In this document: positions 15,862 to 24,927 of the stretch, piece after piece | Layout of the letters: each line of letters starts with the position of its first letter | How positions within the stretch are numbered: position 1 is the stretch's first letter | Assembly: GCA_034435035.1 (NCBI GenBank) | Contig: DAOTXW010000003.1 | Location: 16,382-80,381, forward strand | Reading direction: 5' to 3' | Origin: JAHEME01 sp034435035 | GTDB lineage: Bacteria; Chloroflexota; Anaerolineae; Aggregatilineales; UBA3940 | Length of the DNA stretch: 64,000 nt | Notes under the pieces: model-generated | The model's input: only the letters and a program-made list of their open reading frames with translations | Told to the model about the DNA's origin: nothing | Database searches by the model: none | Translations under genes and position numbers: made by a program

Positions 15862-16872
15862 TCAGCCTTCGCTGACATCGATCACCTGATGGGTCTGCCC
15901 GGCGCGCACCAGCGCTGCCGCCAGCCGCAACGCGTTGAGGCTGTGCTCGCCGGTGACAGCCGGGCTGCGGCCTTCGCGCACTGCGCCGATGAAGTCTTCC
16001 AGCTCGATGCGCAGAGGCTCACGCTTGTCCACCCGCTCACGGATCATCCGGCCCTCACTGACCCCGCGCAGCAGCTTCAGCTGCGCAAACCCTTCCTCTG
16101 CCTGCCCGTTCTCATAGAAGGTCAGATCCTGGGTGATGGTGTCAACCTCGTACATACCGCCTGCCCCGGTGACCGTCAAACGGCGGCTTTTGGTGGGGGT
16201 AAGCCAGTTGACTTCCAGCACGCCCGTGATCCCGTTCTGGAATCGGATCAGCCCGCTGACCATATCCTCGCGGGTGCTGTGGATATTTTGCTGGGTCTCT
16301 GCGTAGACGCGGGCTGCCGGGCTGCCGGCGAGGTGACACATGACGTCGATATCATGGGTTGCCAGGTCGAGCACGACCCCGACGTCACGGATGCGCGCCG
16401 GGAACGGCCCGATGCGCTCAGCCCGCATCTCAAAAATCGCCCCCAGTTTGCCGGCTTCCAGGTGCTGTTTCAACAGATTGATGGCCGGGTTGTGACGCTC
16501 AATGTGTCCGACGGCCAGCACAACCCCCTTTTCGCGGGCTAGAGCGATCATCGCTCTGCCGTCCGCTTCGGTCTCGGCGATGGGCTTCTCCACCAGCACA
16601 TGGATGCCGCGTCCGATCGCCTCCAGGGCCGCCTCGGCGTGCAGGGCGGTTGGCAGCGCGATCGTCACGAGATCGGGCCGGACCTGCTCCAGCATCTCGC
16701 GATAATCGGCATAACCCTCCACATGGTGGCGCCGCTCGGCTGTCGCCCGCAGAGCGGCATCTGCATCGGCAAAGCCTGCCAGTTCAACGCCGGGAAGCTC
16801 GCGGTAGACGCGTACATGGTGCTGTCCCATCGCGCCCACACCGATGACTGCTGCCCGCAGTGTCTCGTTCAT
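15862..16872 (-). CDS. wbpB: Gfo/Idh/MocA oxidoreductase, WbpB-type sugar 3-dehydrogenase
   Basis: NAD-dependent sugar dehydrogenase. The Rossmann motif is VIGVGAMGQHHVR, the signature EKP comes near residue 98, and GHIERHNPA follows. The window also holds homologues of WbpA, WbpE, WbpD and WbpI, so the likely step is oxidation of UDP-GlcNAcA at C3 to the 3-keto sugar that the adjacent aminotransferase uses. Its ATG overlaps the aminotransferase stop (ATGA), which matches WbpB/WbpE working as a coupled pair. It is the last gene of the minus-strand arm. The specific substrate is inferred from context. Confidence 0.82.
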   Translation of the reverse strand: MNETLRAAVIGVGAMGQHHVRVYRELPGVELAGFADADAALRATAERRHHVEGYADYREMLEQVRPDLVTIALPTALHAEAALEAIGRGIHVLVEKPIAETEADGRAMIALAREKGVVLAVGHIERHNPAINLLKQHLEAGKLGAIFEMRAERIGPFPARIRDVGVVLDLATHDIDVMCHLAGSPAARVYAETQQNIHSTREDMVSGLIRFQNGITGVLEVNWLTPTKSRRLTVTGAGGMYEVDTITQDLTFYENGQAEEGFAQLKLLRGVSEGRMIRERVDKREPLRIELEDFIGAVREGRSPAVTGEHSLNALRLAAALVRAGQTHQVIDVSEG

Positions 16873-17936
16873 AGGCCCTCCACCGCTGCAACAATGGCCT
16901 CCAGATCGGCCTGCGTCAGCGCCGGGTGCACCGGCAGGCTGATCACCTGGCGGGAGACTTCCTCGGTCACCGGAAGGCTCTGGTCATAGCCGCGATCCAG
17001 ATACAGCTTCTGCCGATAGACCGGGACGGGGTAGAAGATGCCTGTGCCGATCCCTGCTTCCTTCAGCCTGTCGGCAGCAGCATCCCGATCCATGTGGGTG
17101 ACGCGGATCGTGTACTGGTGCCAGACATGCCGGTAGCCCTCCGGCTCCACCGGCGTGATGACTTTCTTCAGGTGCTGGTTCAGGTACATCGCATTGGCCT
17201 GACGCTGCTGGTTGAAGGCTTCCAGCTTGTGCAGCTGTGCCAGGCCGATCGCGGCATGCAGGTCGGTCATCCGGAAGTTGAAGCCCAGCAGGTCATGGTA
17301 ATAGCGTACCCGCGATCCGTGCGCCCGCAGCAGCTTCACCCGTTCGGCGATCTCCGGATCGTCGGTGGTCACCATGCCGCCCTCGCCGCTGGTCATGTTC
17401 TTGGTGGCATACAGAGAGAAGCACCCGGTTCCGAAGCTGCCGGCGGGGCGCCCCTTGTACAGCGCACCATGCGCCTGGGCGGCGTCCTCGATCACGGCCA
17501 GCCCATGCCGCTGCGCGATCTCCAGGATCGGATCCATGTCGGCCATCAGCCCGTACAGGTGCACCGGCATAATCGCCCGCGTGCGCGGCGTGATCGCGGC
17601 CTCGATCTGAGAGGGATCCAGGTTGAAGGTATCTGCCCGGATATCGACAAAGCACGGCTCAGCGCCGGTGTACAGCACGCTGTTGGCTGAGGCGATGAAG
17701 GTGAATGGGCTGGTGATCACCTCATCGCCCGGGCCGATGCCGTGCGCCAGCAGCGCCAGATGCAGCGCCGTGGTGCCTGATGAAACCGCTACGGCGAACC
17801 GGGTGCCGATCAGTCCGGCGAACTCCTCTTCCAGGCGGGCGACTTTAGGCCCCTGTGCGATGATTCCGCTGTCGAGCACCTCGTGCAGCAGTGCCAGCTC
17901 CTCTTCACCGAACTGGGGTTTGGAAATGGGTATCAT
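16869..17936 (-). CDS. wbpE: DegT/DnrJ/EryC1 aminotransferase, WbpE type
   Basis: PLP-dependent sugar aminotransferase. The start MIPISKPQFGEEEL is typical of the family. It has the phosphate-binding SSGTTALHLAL, the cofactor Asp in VIEDAAQAHGA, and the PLP lysine in SLYATKNMTSGEGG. ATG 17936 is preferred; a TTG 36 bp upstream adds residues that do not fit the family. Predicted reaction: glutamate-dependent amination of UDP-3-keto-GlcNAcA. It starts 32 bp after the glycosyltransferase stop and overlaps wbpB by four bases. Confidence 0.87.
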   Translation of the reverse strand: MIPISKPQFGEEELALLHEVLDSGIIAQGPKVARLEEEFAGLIGTRFAVAVSSGTTALHLALLAHGIGPGDEVITSPFTFIASANSVLYTGAEPCFVDIRADTFNLDPSQIEAAITPRTRAIMPVHLYGLMADMDPILEIAQRHGLAVIEDAAQAHGALYKGRPAGSFGTGCFSLYATKNMTSGEGGMVTTDDPEIAERVKLLRAHGSRVRYYHDLLGFNFRMTDLHAAIGLAQLHKLEAFNQQRQANAMYLNQHLKKVITPVEPEGYRHVWHQYTIRVTHMDRDAAADRLKEAGIGTGIFYPVPVYRQKLYLDRGYDQSLPVTEEVSRQVISLPVHPALTQADLEAIVAAVEGL

Positions 17937-17968
17937 GGCTGGATCGATCTTTCTCCAGAATACCAGGA

Positions 17969-19210
17969 TCAATGCGCGGCAGCGGGGCCGGGTCTGGCAG
18001 CTGCCTGAAGAATATGATCAAATGACGTTGCTGCTTGCTGCGCCGACAGGCTGGCTTCGGCGTAGGCGCGCCCGGCAGCGCCCATGCGCATACGCTCAGC
18101 GGGGGAGGCGGCCAGGCGCTCAAGCGCCGCGGTGAGCCCGCGGCCGTCGCCCGGCGAGACGGCTACCCCGGCGCCGGTACGTATCAGCAGCTCGGCGGCT
18201 TCTCCCCGAATGGCGCCGACGACCGGGATGCCGGCAGCCATCGCCTCGAACATCTTGGCCGGCAGTGTGCCCTCGAAGAGGGGGTGATCCTTCAGGGCAA
18301 AGACGCAGACATCCGCCGCTGCCCACAGCGCGGGCACCTCAGCATGGGGTACCACGCCGGCCAGCCTGACATTGTGCAGATCCCGCGCCCGGAGTTGATC
18401 TTCCAGATACTCCTGTTGGGATCCGCCGCCCGCCAGCAGAAACACCATGTCCGGCAGCGCAGCGGCGGCATCGAGCAGGGTATCGAAGTCGTACACCAGC
18501 CCCAGATTGCCGATATAAGCTGCCAGCAGACGGTCATCCGGGGCGAACTGCTGACGGACAACCTGCACAGCATGATCCCGCCCGGGCCGGAACCGATCCA
18601 GATCGACGGCATTCCGAATCACGGTTACCCGCCCCCTGGCATCGATCAGCTGCCGGATGCTCTGCGCTACGCCCTCTGTCATCGCCACAATATGCGCGGC
18701 GTCCCGGTAAGCCCAGCGCTCCACCCGCTGGGCGCCTCGCACCAGCAGGCTGTTGGCCGTAAGAGCGCCCGTCGCCACCGCCGACTCGGGCCAAAGGTCA
18801 GAGACATTCAGCACCACCGGGGCGCGCTTCAGGCGCCGCAGCCAGCCTCCCGTCAGGCACACAAACAGCGGGTGCGATTCGACCAGCAGCACATCGGGCC
18901 GCGGCATGGCGAGGCCAGCCAGTGCTGCCGCCAGCATGAAGGTGGTCTGGTTGAGCAGGCGCGCCAGCGTGCTTTTACCCGGCGAGGTGTATGACCACAC
19001 CCGCCGCACTTCGACCCCCTCGATCGTTTCCCGGCAGGCCAGCTTACCCCGGTAGGTCGGCGGCACGATCCCGGTCGGGTAGCTTGGCATGGCAGTCAGC
19101 ACCTGTACCGAATGGCCGGCGGCAGCCAGCAGGCGTGCCAGGCGCCCCAATCGTATCGCGGCCGCCCCGATCTCCGGGGGATAGTACTGGGTAAGCAGTC
19201 CGATCTGCAT
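17969..19210 (-). CDS. Glycosyltransferase family 4 (WbuB-like)
   Basis: GT-B retaining glycosyltransferase. The N-terminus MQIGLLTQYYPPEIGAAAIR is the WbuB-like signature. The C-terminal nucleotide-sugar half has the acidic motif FEGTLPAKMFEAMAAGIPVVG, in which E-x7-E is recognisable. ATG 19210 is chosen because it falls four bases after the wbpA stop and starts at the conserved motif; upstream residues in the open frame have no family match. WbuB-type enzymes often transfer N-acetyl-fucosamine-type or uronic sugars in O-antigen loci. The donor is unknown here. Confidence 0.85.
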   Translation of the reverse strand: MQIGLLTQYYPPEIGAAAIRLGRLARLLAAAGHSVQVLTAMPSYPTGIVPPTYRGKLACRETIEGVEVRRVWSYTSPGKSTLARLLNQTTFMLAAALAGLAMPRPDVLLVESHPLFVCLTGGWLRRLKRAPVVLNVSDLWPESAVATGALTANSLLVRGAQRVERWAYRDAAHIVAMTEGVAQSIRQLIDARGRVTVIRNAVDLDRFRPGRDHAVQVVRQQFAPDDRLLAAYIGNLGLVYDFDTLLDAAAALPDMVFLLAGGGSQQEYLEDQLRARDLHNVRLAGVVPHAEVPALWAAADVCVFALKDHPLFEGTLPAKMFEAMAAGIPVVGAIRGEAAELLIRTGAGVAVSPGDGRGLTAALERLAASPAERMRMGAAGRAYAEASLSAQQAATSFDHILQAAARPGPAAAH

Positions 19211-19214
19211 GCGA

Positions 19215-20540
19215 TCAGCCAGCCAGGTTGCCGACGCCGGCATAAGTGAAGCCCAGCGCACGAGCGGCGGCGGAGTCAAACACGTGGCGTCCGTCCACCA
19301 GGACGGGAAGGGCCATCAGGTCGCGGATGCGTCTTAGATCGAGATCGCGATAGGCGCGATGGGCCACCATGATCACCGCGGCCTGGGCGCCGGCCAGCGC
19401 GCTATCCAGCGGCGCCTGGTAGCCCGCCACATAGGGATCATGCACTACTGCCACCGCGCCGCGGGCTTCCAGCTCACGCAGCAGGTGCAGGCTGGGGCTG
19501 TCGCGATCGTCATCCGTATCCTCACGAAAGGCATAGCCCAGCACTGCTATCCGCGCCCCGCTCAGCGCTGCCCCCCGTTCGCTCAGCGCCCGTTCGAGCA
19601 GGGAAACCATATGACGGGGCATGCTGTCATTGATCTGGCGGGCAGCCGGGATCAATGTGGCCCGGTAGGCGTCGCTGAGATTGGCGATCAGCAGCCAGGG
19701 GTCCTTGGGGATGCAGTGCCCGCCGACTCCGGCACCGGGCATCAGCATCGCGCGCCCCGGCGACTTGTTCAGCAGCTCGCGCACTGCGTAGACGTTGGCT
19801 CCCAGCGCCTCGCATACCAGCGCCAGTTCGTTGGCGAATGCGATCTGCACATCGCGGTAGGCATTCTCGGCTGTCTTGACTACCTCTGCCGTCAGCAGAT
19901 CCGTCGGATCGAGGTCGGCATTCACAAACCGACGGTAGAATGCCACCATAACCTGCGCAATGTCGGGAGTCTGCCCCCCGACGGTTCGGTTGACGGTCGT
20001 CAGGTTGTGCAGGAGCAGCCCGGGGGTAACGCGCTCAGGGCAGTGTCCCAGGAAGAAATCAACGCCCGCCCGCTTCCCGCTGGCGCGTTCCAGCTCCGGG
20101 ATGACCAGCCCGCTCATCGTGCCGGGCGCAATGGTGGACTCGATAATCACCAGCGCCCCCGCTCTGAGGACCGGTCCCAGCGAGGCCAGCACCGCTCGCA
20201 GGCCGCGGTAAGCAGGGCGGTGGGTGTCCGGCTCGATCGGCGTATCGACGCAGATCAGCAGCAGGCTGGCATCGCGGAGATCCCCGTAATCGGTGCTGGC
20301 ATGCAGCCGGCCCGAGGCGGCGGTCTCCGCGATCAGCGCCGCAATGCCCGGCTCCTCGCCGCCGATGGGTGATTCACCGCGCGCGATCGCCGCGATACGC
20401 TCGTGGTCGGTGTCCACTCCCGTGACATGATACCCGGCGCGGGCGATCACCGCAGCCGCCGGCAGCCCGACATAGCCGAGCCCGATCACGCCGATCCGGA
20501 TCGATTGGTCTTCAATCCCACGCAAAAGGTCGGCAGTCAT
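19215..20540 (-). CDS. wbpA: UDP-GlcNAc/ManNAc-type nucleotide sugar 6-dehydrogenase (WbpA/WecC family)
   Basis: Four-electron dehydrogenase converting UDP-GlcNAc to UDP-GlcNAcA. The Rossmann motif IGVIGLGYVGLPAAA lies near residue 16, TGVDTDHERI is the NAD-binding acidic strand, and the catalytic Cys is C276 in GGHCIPKDP. The C-terminal substrate domain (VLGYAFREDTDD) is present. At 441 residues it is normal. The start is ATG 20540; the open frame continues far upstream antisense to wbpI, and that part is not coding. It is the first gene of the minus-strand arm wbpA-GT4-wbpE-wbpB. UDP-ManNAc dehydrogenase (WecC) is the alternative. Confidence 0.88.
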   Translation of the reverse strand: MTADLLRGIEDQSIRIGVIGLGYVGLPAAAVIARAGYHVTGVDTDHERIAAIARGESPIGGEEPGIAALIAETAASGRLHASTDYGDLRDASLLLICVDTPIEPDTHRPAYRGLRAVLASLGPVLRAGALVIIESTIAPGTMSGLVIPELERASGKRAGVDFFLGHCPERVTPGLLLHNLTTVNRTVGGQTPDIAQVMVAFYRRFVNADLDPTDLLTAEVVKTAENAYRDVQIAFANELALVCEALGANVYAVRELLNKSPGRAMLMPGAGVGGHCIPKDPWLLIANLSDAYRATLIPAARQINDSMPRHMVSLLERALSERGAALSGARIAVLGYAFREDTDDDRDSPSLHLLRELEARGAVAVVHDPYVAGYQAPLDSALAGAQAAVIMVAHRAYRDLDLRRIRDLMALPVLVDGRHVFDSAAARALGFTYAGVGNLAG

Positions 20541-20610
20541 ACTATCCGGTGGATCCTTGTGACGGACGATCGATAGAGGCACATTGGGCGCACAGCGAGC
20601 ACCGCCGGGA

Positions 20611-20639
20611 TTGCAAAAAGGGTCGTCTGCTAGTACTGT
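20611..20639 (+). promoter_or_regulatory. Putative promoter of the plus-strand glycan arm
   Basis: TTGCAA (20611-20616), 17-bp spacer, TACTGT (20634-20639), about 70 bp before the epimerase start. I found no convincing promoter for the opposite arm in this 168-bp gap. Confidence 0.45.
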
Positions 20640-20708
20640 ACCGTATTGTGATGCCCGCCGATAGGGGAAAAAGTACCCAGATCGCCTGCAGGGCAGGAGT
20701 AGGCAGCC

Positions 20709-21806
20709 ATGCGCGTTGTGTCCGTAGTGGGGGCCCGGCCGCAGTTCATCAAAGCAGCTCCGCTGAGTCGGGCGCTCAGGCAGCGGCACGAGGAGTACCT
20801 GATCCATACCGGGCAGCACTATGATCCGGAGATGTCGGACGTATTCTTCGACGATCTCGCCATCCCGCATCCCGATGCTAATCTTGGCATCGGCGCGATC
20901 GGCAACCTGGAGCAGGTTGCCCGGATGCTGCTGGGCCTGCAACCCCTGATCGCAGCGCAGCATCCAGACTGGGTGCTGGTTTATGGCGATACCAACTCCA
21001 CGCTGGCCGGGGCGCTGGCAGGCCGGCTGCTGAATATCCCGGTTGCGCATGTGGAAGCCGGCCTGCGAAGCTATAACCGCGCGATGCCTGAAGAGCATAA
21101 CCGTGTTCTGGCCGATCATATCAGTGAGGCGCTGTTCTGTCCCACCGATACCGCCGCCGGGAATCTGGCCCGCGAGGGGATCACGGCGGGGGTGTTTGTT
21201 GTGGGCGATGTCATGATCGACGCGCTGCTGCAAAACCGGCAGCGCGCCCGTGAACGCCTCGGCGACCGGCTTCTGCAGAGGTACAGCCTTGCGCCGGGCG
21301 AGTACTTTCTGGCCACTGTGCATCGCGCCGGCAATACTGACGACCGCGTCAGGCTGGCCGGCATCATGGAGGGTCTGGCAGCCTTCCCCGGGGCTCCCGT
21401 GATCCTGCCGGCCCATCCCCGGCTGCGCGGGGCGCTGGAGCAGCACCGAATCACCCCTCCGCCGAATGTGCAGGTGATCGCGCCGCTGGGCTATCTGGAG
21501 ATGCTGTCGCTGATCAGCACCGCGCGGCTGATCCTGACCGACAGCGGCGGTCTGCAGAAAGAAGCTTACGCGCTCTCAGTGCCCTGCCTGACTCTCCGCG
21601 ATGAGACCGAGTGGGTGGAAACCATCGAGTCCGGCTGGAACCGGCTGGTGGGGGCGGAGGCAGCCCGGATTCGAGCCGGGGTAGAAGACGCGCTGGCTGC
21701 GGCGCCCCCTCAGCATCCGGATTTCTACGGAGATGGCCATGCCAGCGAACGCATCGTGGAGATCCTGGGATCGCATAGCGCAGCCGGACGGGGGAATCCC
21801 CGGTGA
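20709..21806 (+). CDS. wbpI: UDP-N-acetylglucosamine 2-epimerase family (WbpI/WecB type)
   Basis: Non-hydrolysing C2 epimerase with a GT-B fold. Recognisable motifs are VVGARPQFIKAAPL at the start, the TGQHYD loop, YGDTNSTLAGAL, HVEAGLRSYNRAMPEEHNR, and near the end LTDSGGLQKEAY and LRDETEWVET. The 365-residue length fits. In this locus it would convert UDP-GlcNAc(3NAc)A to the manno epimer, as WbpI does; a WecB role on UDP-GlcNAc is the alternative. AGGAG lies nine bases before the ATG. Its stop overlaps the next start (GTGA). Confidence 0.88.
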   Translation: MRVVSVVGARPQFIKAAPLSRALRQRHEEYLIHTGQHYDPEMSDVFFDDLAIPHPDANLGIGAIGNLEQVARMLLGLQPLIAAQHPDWVLVYGDTNSTLAGALAGRLLNIPVAHVEAGLRSYNRAMPEEHNRVLADHISEALFCPTDTAAGNLAREGITAGVFVVGDVMIDALLQNRQRARERLGDRLLQRYSLAPGEYFLATVHRAGNTDDRVRLAGIMEGLAAFPGAPVILPAHPRLRGALEQHRITPPPNVQVIAPLGYLEMLSLISTARLILTDSGGLQKEAYALSVPCLTLRDETEWVETIESGWNRLVGAEAARIRAGVEDALAAAPPQHPDFYGDGHASERIVEILGSHSAAGRGNPR

Positions 21807-22969
21807 AACCGCGGGTCTGCATCCTCTCCTTCTCGGAGATTCGGCGCGATGCCCGTGTGCTGCGGCAGATCGAATATCTGGCTCCGCATTATGAGTTAAT
21901 CGTGATCGGGTATGGAGATGCTGATCCCGCCTGGCCGGGCGTAGCGTGGCGACCGCTGGTACGCCGCCCGGCGCACCTCAACCAGGCAATGTATGCGCTG
22001 TCGCTGCCGGGCGGCAGGCTGGCGCCATCCCTCTACGAGACCGGCTACTGGCAGCGCCCACATTACCGAGACGCGCTGGAAATGGCTCAGGCTGCGCAGG
22101 CCGATCTGTTCTACGCGAATGAATGGGCAGCTGTGCCTATTGCCGTGACAGCTGCGGAGGTGAGCCGGGCTCCCGTGATCTACGACGCTCATGAGTATTC
22201 CCCGCTGGAGCGGGCCGAGCACGCCATATGGATGGCGTTTCTGTCGCCCATGATCACGTATTTTCTGCGTCGCTATGGTCCCCGTGCTGCTGCGGTCATC
22301 ACTGTGGCCGAGCCCATTGCGCAGCGCTACCGGCAGGAGTTCGGCTTTAACGCGCAGGTGGTGCTGAATGCGCCGGCTCCGGTTGAGGCCCCCACGCATG
22401 CGGTCGATCCGGAGCGCATCCGGTTGGTGCATCACGGCGGCGCGCACCGCGACCGCCGGCTGGATCACATGATCGAGGCCCTGGCCCTGGCCGATCAGCG
22501 GTTCTCACTCGATTTCATCCTGGTGGACAGCGGCGGCTATGTGGCGGAGCTGCGCCGGCTGGCGGATCGATTGGCGCCGGGGCGTGTGGTTTTTCACGAC
22601 CCGGTCGCACCAGCGCAGATCGTTCCGCGCATCGCCGAATACGACGCAGGTTTCTACCTGCTGCGCCCGGCCAGCTACAACAAGGCGATGGCGCTGCCCA
22701 ATAAGCTGTTTGACTTCATCATGGCCGGCCTGGCGGTGATCGTGGGGCCGTCGCCTGCTATGGCCGATCTGGTGCGTCAATATGGCTTCGGCCTCGCCGC
22801 GCCGGATTTTGAGCCGGCCACTGTGGCGGGGATGCTCAACCGGCTGACAGCCGGCGAGATCGAGATCATGCGATCCGCCGCCCGCCAGGCGGCCAGAGTG
22901 CTGAACGCCGATGTGGAAATGGCCCGGGTGGTTGATCTGTGTCGCCGCCTGCTGGCGAAGAGAGCGTAA
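21803..22969 (+). CDS. Glycosyltransferase, GT4-like
   Basis: Predicted GT-B glycosyltransferase of 388 residues. The N-terminal domain begins RVCILSFSEIRRDARVLRQ, and VIYDAHEYSPLE with VITVAEPIAQRY is typical of acceptor domains. The C-terminal half has HHGGAHRDRRLDHMIEA and ALPNKLFDFIMAGLAVIVG, the donor-binding acidic region; the usual E-x7-E is only partly kept. GTG 21803 overlaps the wbpI stop (GTGA). Donor and linkage are unknown. Confidence 0.82.
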   Translation: MKPRVCILSFSEIRRDARVLRQIEYLAPHYELIVIGYGDADPAWPGVAWRPLVRRPAHLNQAMYALSLPGGRLAPSLYETGYWQRPHYRDALEMAQAAQADLFYANEWAAVPIAVTAAEVSRAPVIYDAHEYSPLERAEHAIWMAFLSPMITYFLRRYGPRAAAVITVAEPIAQRYRQEFGFNAQVVLNAPAPVEAPTHAVDPERIRLVHHGGAHRDRRLDHMIEALALADQRFSLDFILVDSGGYVAELRRLADRLAPGRVVFHDPVAPAQIVPRIAEYDAGFYLLRPASYNKAMALPNKLFDFIMAGLAVIVGPSPAMADLVRQYGFGLAAPDFEPATVAGMLNRLTAGEIEIMRSAARQAARVLNADVEMARVVDLCRRLLAKRA

Positions 22970-22979
22970 AAGAGCCGAC

Positions 22980-24917
22980 ATGTGTGGCATTGTAGGTATG
23001 CTTGGCTTTCAGGGCTGCCCGATCGATCCCGGGCTGGTACACCGGGCCGCCTGCCGGCTGCGCCACCGCGGCCCGGATGGCGAGGGTTATCTGCTGCTCC
23101 ATACACCCAGCGGCGAATTCAGCCTGCGCAACGGCCCCGATACTCCTGCGGGTATTCACCATCCCCCATTGGAGGCGCCCGCCGGTTTTGTGCCGGATCT
23201 GGTGCTGGGGCACAGGCGCCTGGCGATCATCGATCTTTCCCCCGGCGGGCATGAGCCGATGACTGTGGATGGCGGGCGGCTGTGGATCACCTTCAACGGG
23301 GAGATCTACAACTACCTGGAGCTGCGCGAAGATCTGCAGGCGCTTGGCTATCAATTCCATACGGGCTCGGATGTCGAGGTGCTGCTGTGCGCTTACCAGC
23401 AGTGGGGGCCGGGTTGCCTGGAGCGCCTGATCGGCATGTTCGCCTTCGCCCTCTGGGATCAGGATCGCCGGCGGCTGTGGTGTGTACGCGACCGGCTGGG
23501 GATCAAGCCCCTGTATTACACGGTGGGCCCGGACTCTTTTGCCTTCGCCAGCGAGATCAAGGCGCTGCGGGTGATGCAGCCCGGGGTCTGCCGACCCGAT
23601 ATGACCCAACTGTGGTGGTTCCTGCAGGAGGGTCAGGTCTACAGCGCACCGACAACCTTCTTTGAGGGTGTGCGTGAGCTGCCCGGCGGCCACTATCTGA
23701 TGGTCGAGGATGGGGTGGTTGGCGAGCCGATGCGCTGGTGGGATGTCGATCTGGAGCGGGCCCGGACTCTCTACCGCTATGATAATCCCGAAGATCAGCT
23801 CATGCGCCTGCTGCGCGACTCGATCCGGCTGCGCCTGCGCAGCGATGTCCCGGTGGGCACTTGTCTGAGCGGCGGGCTGGATTCCAGCACCATCGTCGCG
23901 CTGGCGACCGAACAGCTCAACGGGGGGCGCATGAACAGCTTCTCGGCGCTCTATCCCGTGAAGGGGCTGGATGAAACCCGCTATGTGGATCTGGTCGCCG
24001 GGCGTTTCAACACCATTGCCCATCGTGTCACCCCACAGCCAGAGGGGTTCATTCAGCGGCTGGGGGAGATTACCTGGCACCAGGATATCCCCACCGCCGG
24101 GGCCGGGGTGTATACCCAGAACTTCGTGATGCAGCTGGCACAGGGCCGCGTGACGGTGCTGCTGGATGGGCAGGGCGGGGATGAGCTGTTTGCAGGCTAC
24201 CTGCGGCATGTCCTGCACTACCTTCGGAATCTGCGCCGCCGCCCCCTGCGCTGGGCCGTTGAACAGGCGGCTTTTGCGGCCAGCGTCTGGGGGCGCTTTA
24301 ACGCGGCGCTCAGCCTGCGCGAGTTCGCATTTCGCGTTTACGGGTACCTCCGTACAGGCGGCCAGCAGGTGCGCCTGCTGCGCGACGAGCCGGACCGGCT
24401 GGCCCACCGGCGCAGCCGCGAGATCACACCGCTGCGTCTGCCGGGAGCTGATAGCCTCAACAGCTACCTGTACCAGACTATCGTGCGCGACACGATACCG
24501 GGCCTGCTGCATTACGAAGATCGCAACAGCATGGCCTACGGGATCGAAGCCCGCGTGCCCTTTCTGGATCATCGCCTGGTTGAGTTCGCCCTCGGCGTGC
24601 CTGCCGGGCTGAAGATACGCCCGCCGGAGACCAAATGGTTCATGCGGCGGGCGGTGCGCGGCCTGCTGCCGGATGAGGTGGTGGATCGGCGTGACAAACT
24701 CGGTTACCCCACTCCATTCGCTGCATGGCTCCGCGGGCCTCTGCGCAGCGAGATCGAGGCGTTCCTGTTTGACCGTGTGATCCGCCGCGAATGGCTCGAT
24801 CCCGGACGGGTGCGCCAGATGTGGCGCTATCATCAGCAGGGTTGGGCGAACTTCGACGCAGCGATCTACCGCTTGATCACCGCCGAGCAGTGGATCACTG
24901 ACGTGGCAGCCGATTAG
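22980..24917 (+). CDS. asnB: Asparagine synthase-type glutamine amidotransferase (possibly a sugar amidase, WbpS-like)
   Basis: Class II amidotransferase of 645 residues. Residues 1-220 are the glutaminase domain starting Met-Cys-Gly-Ile-Val with Cys2 as nucleophile and RLAIIDLSPGGHEPM. The C-terminal synthetase domain has the PPi loop SGGLDSS at about residue 297. The start at ATG 22980 is fixed because Cys2 must be exposed; open frame upstream is ignored. It sits 10 bp after one glycosyltransferase and 10 bp before another. In O-antigen loci with uronic acids, homologues such as WbpS amidate the sugar carboxylate, so that role is more likely here than asparagine supply, but it is inference. 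Confidence 0.88.
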   Translation: MCGIVGMLGFQGCPIDPGLVHRAACRLRHRGPDGEGYLLLHTPSGEFSLRNGPDTPAGIHHPPLEAPAGFVPDLVLGHRRLAIIDLSPGGHEPMTVDGGRLWITFNGEIYNYLELREDLQALGYQFHTGSDVEVLLCAYQQWGPGCLERLIGMFAFALWDQDRRRLWCVRDRLGIKPLYYTVGPDSFAFASEIKALRVMQPGVCRPDMTQLWWFLQEGQVYSAPTTFFEGVRELPGGHYLMVEDGVVGEPMRWWDVDLERARTLYRYDNPEDQLMRLLRDSIRLRLRSDVPVGTCLSGGLDSSTIVALATEQLNGGRMNSFSALYPVKGLDETRYVDLVAGRFNTIAHRVTPQPEGFIQRLGEITWHQDIPTAGAGVYTQNFVMQLAQGRVTVLLDGQGGDELFAGYLRHVLHYLRNLRRRPLRWAVEQAAFAASVWGRFNAALSLREFAFRVYGYLRTGGQQVRLLRDEPDRLAHRRSREITPLRLPGADSLNSYLYQTIVRDTIPGLLHYEDRNSMAYGIEARVPFLDHRLVEFALGVPAGLKIRPPETKWFMRRAVRGLLPDEVVDRRDKLGYPTPFAAWLRGPLRSEIEAFLFDRVIRREWLDPGRVRQMWRYHQQGWANFDAAIYRLITAEQWITDVAAD

Positions 24918-24927
24918 GTACGCCAAG

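Noticed and set aside
20541..21446. Upstream extension of the wbpA frame by about 300 codons
   Set aside because: It lies antisense to wbpI, lacks any domain, and the Rossmann motif begins just after ATG 20540.
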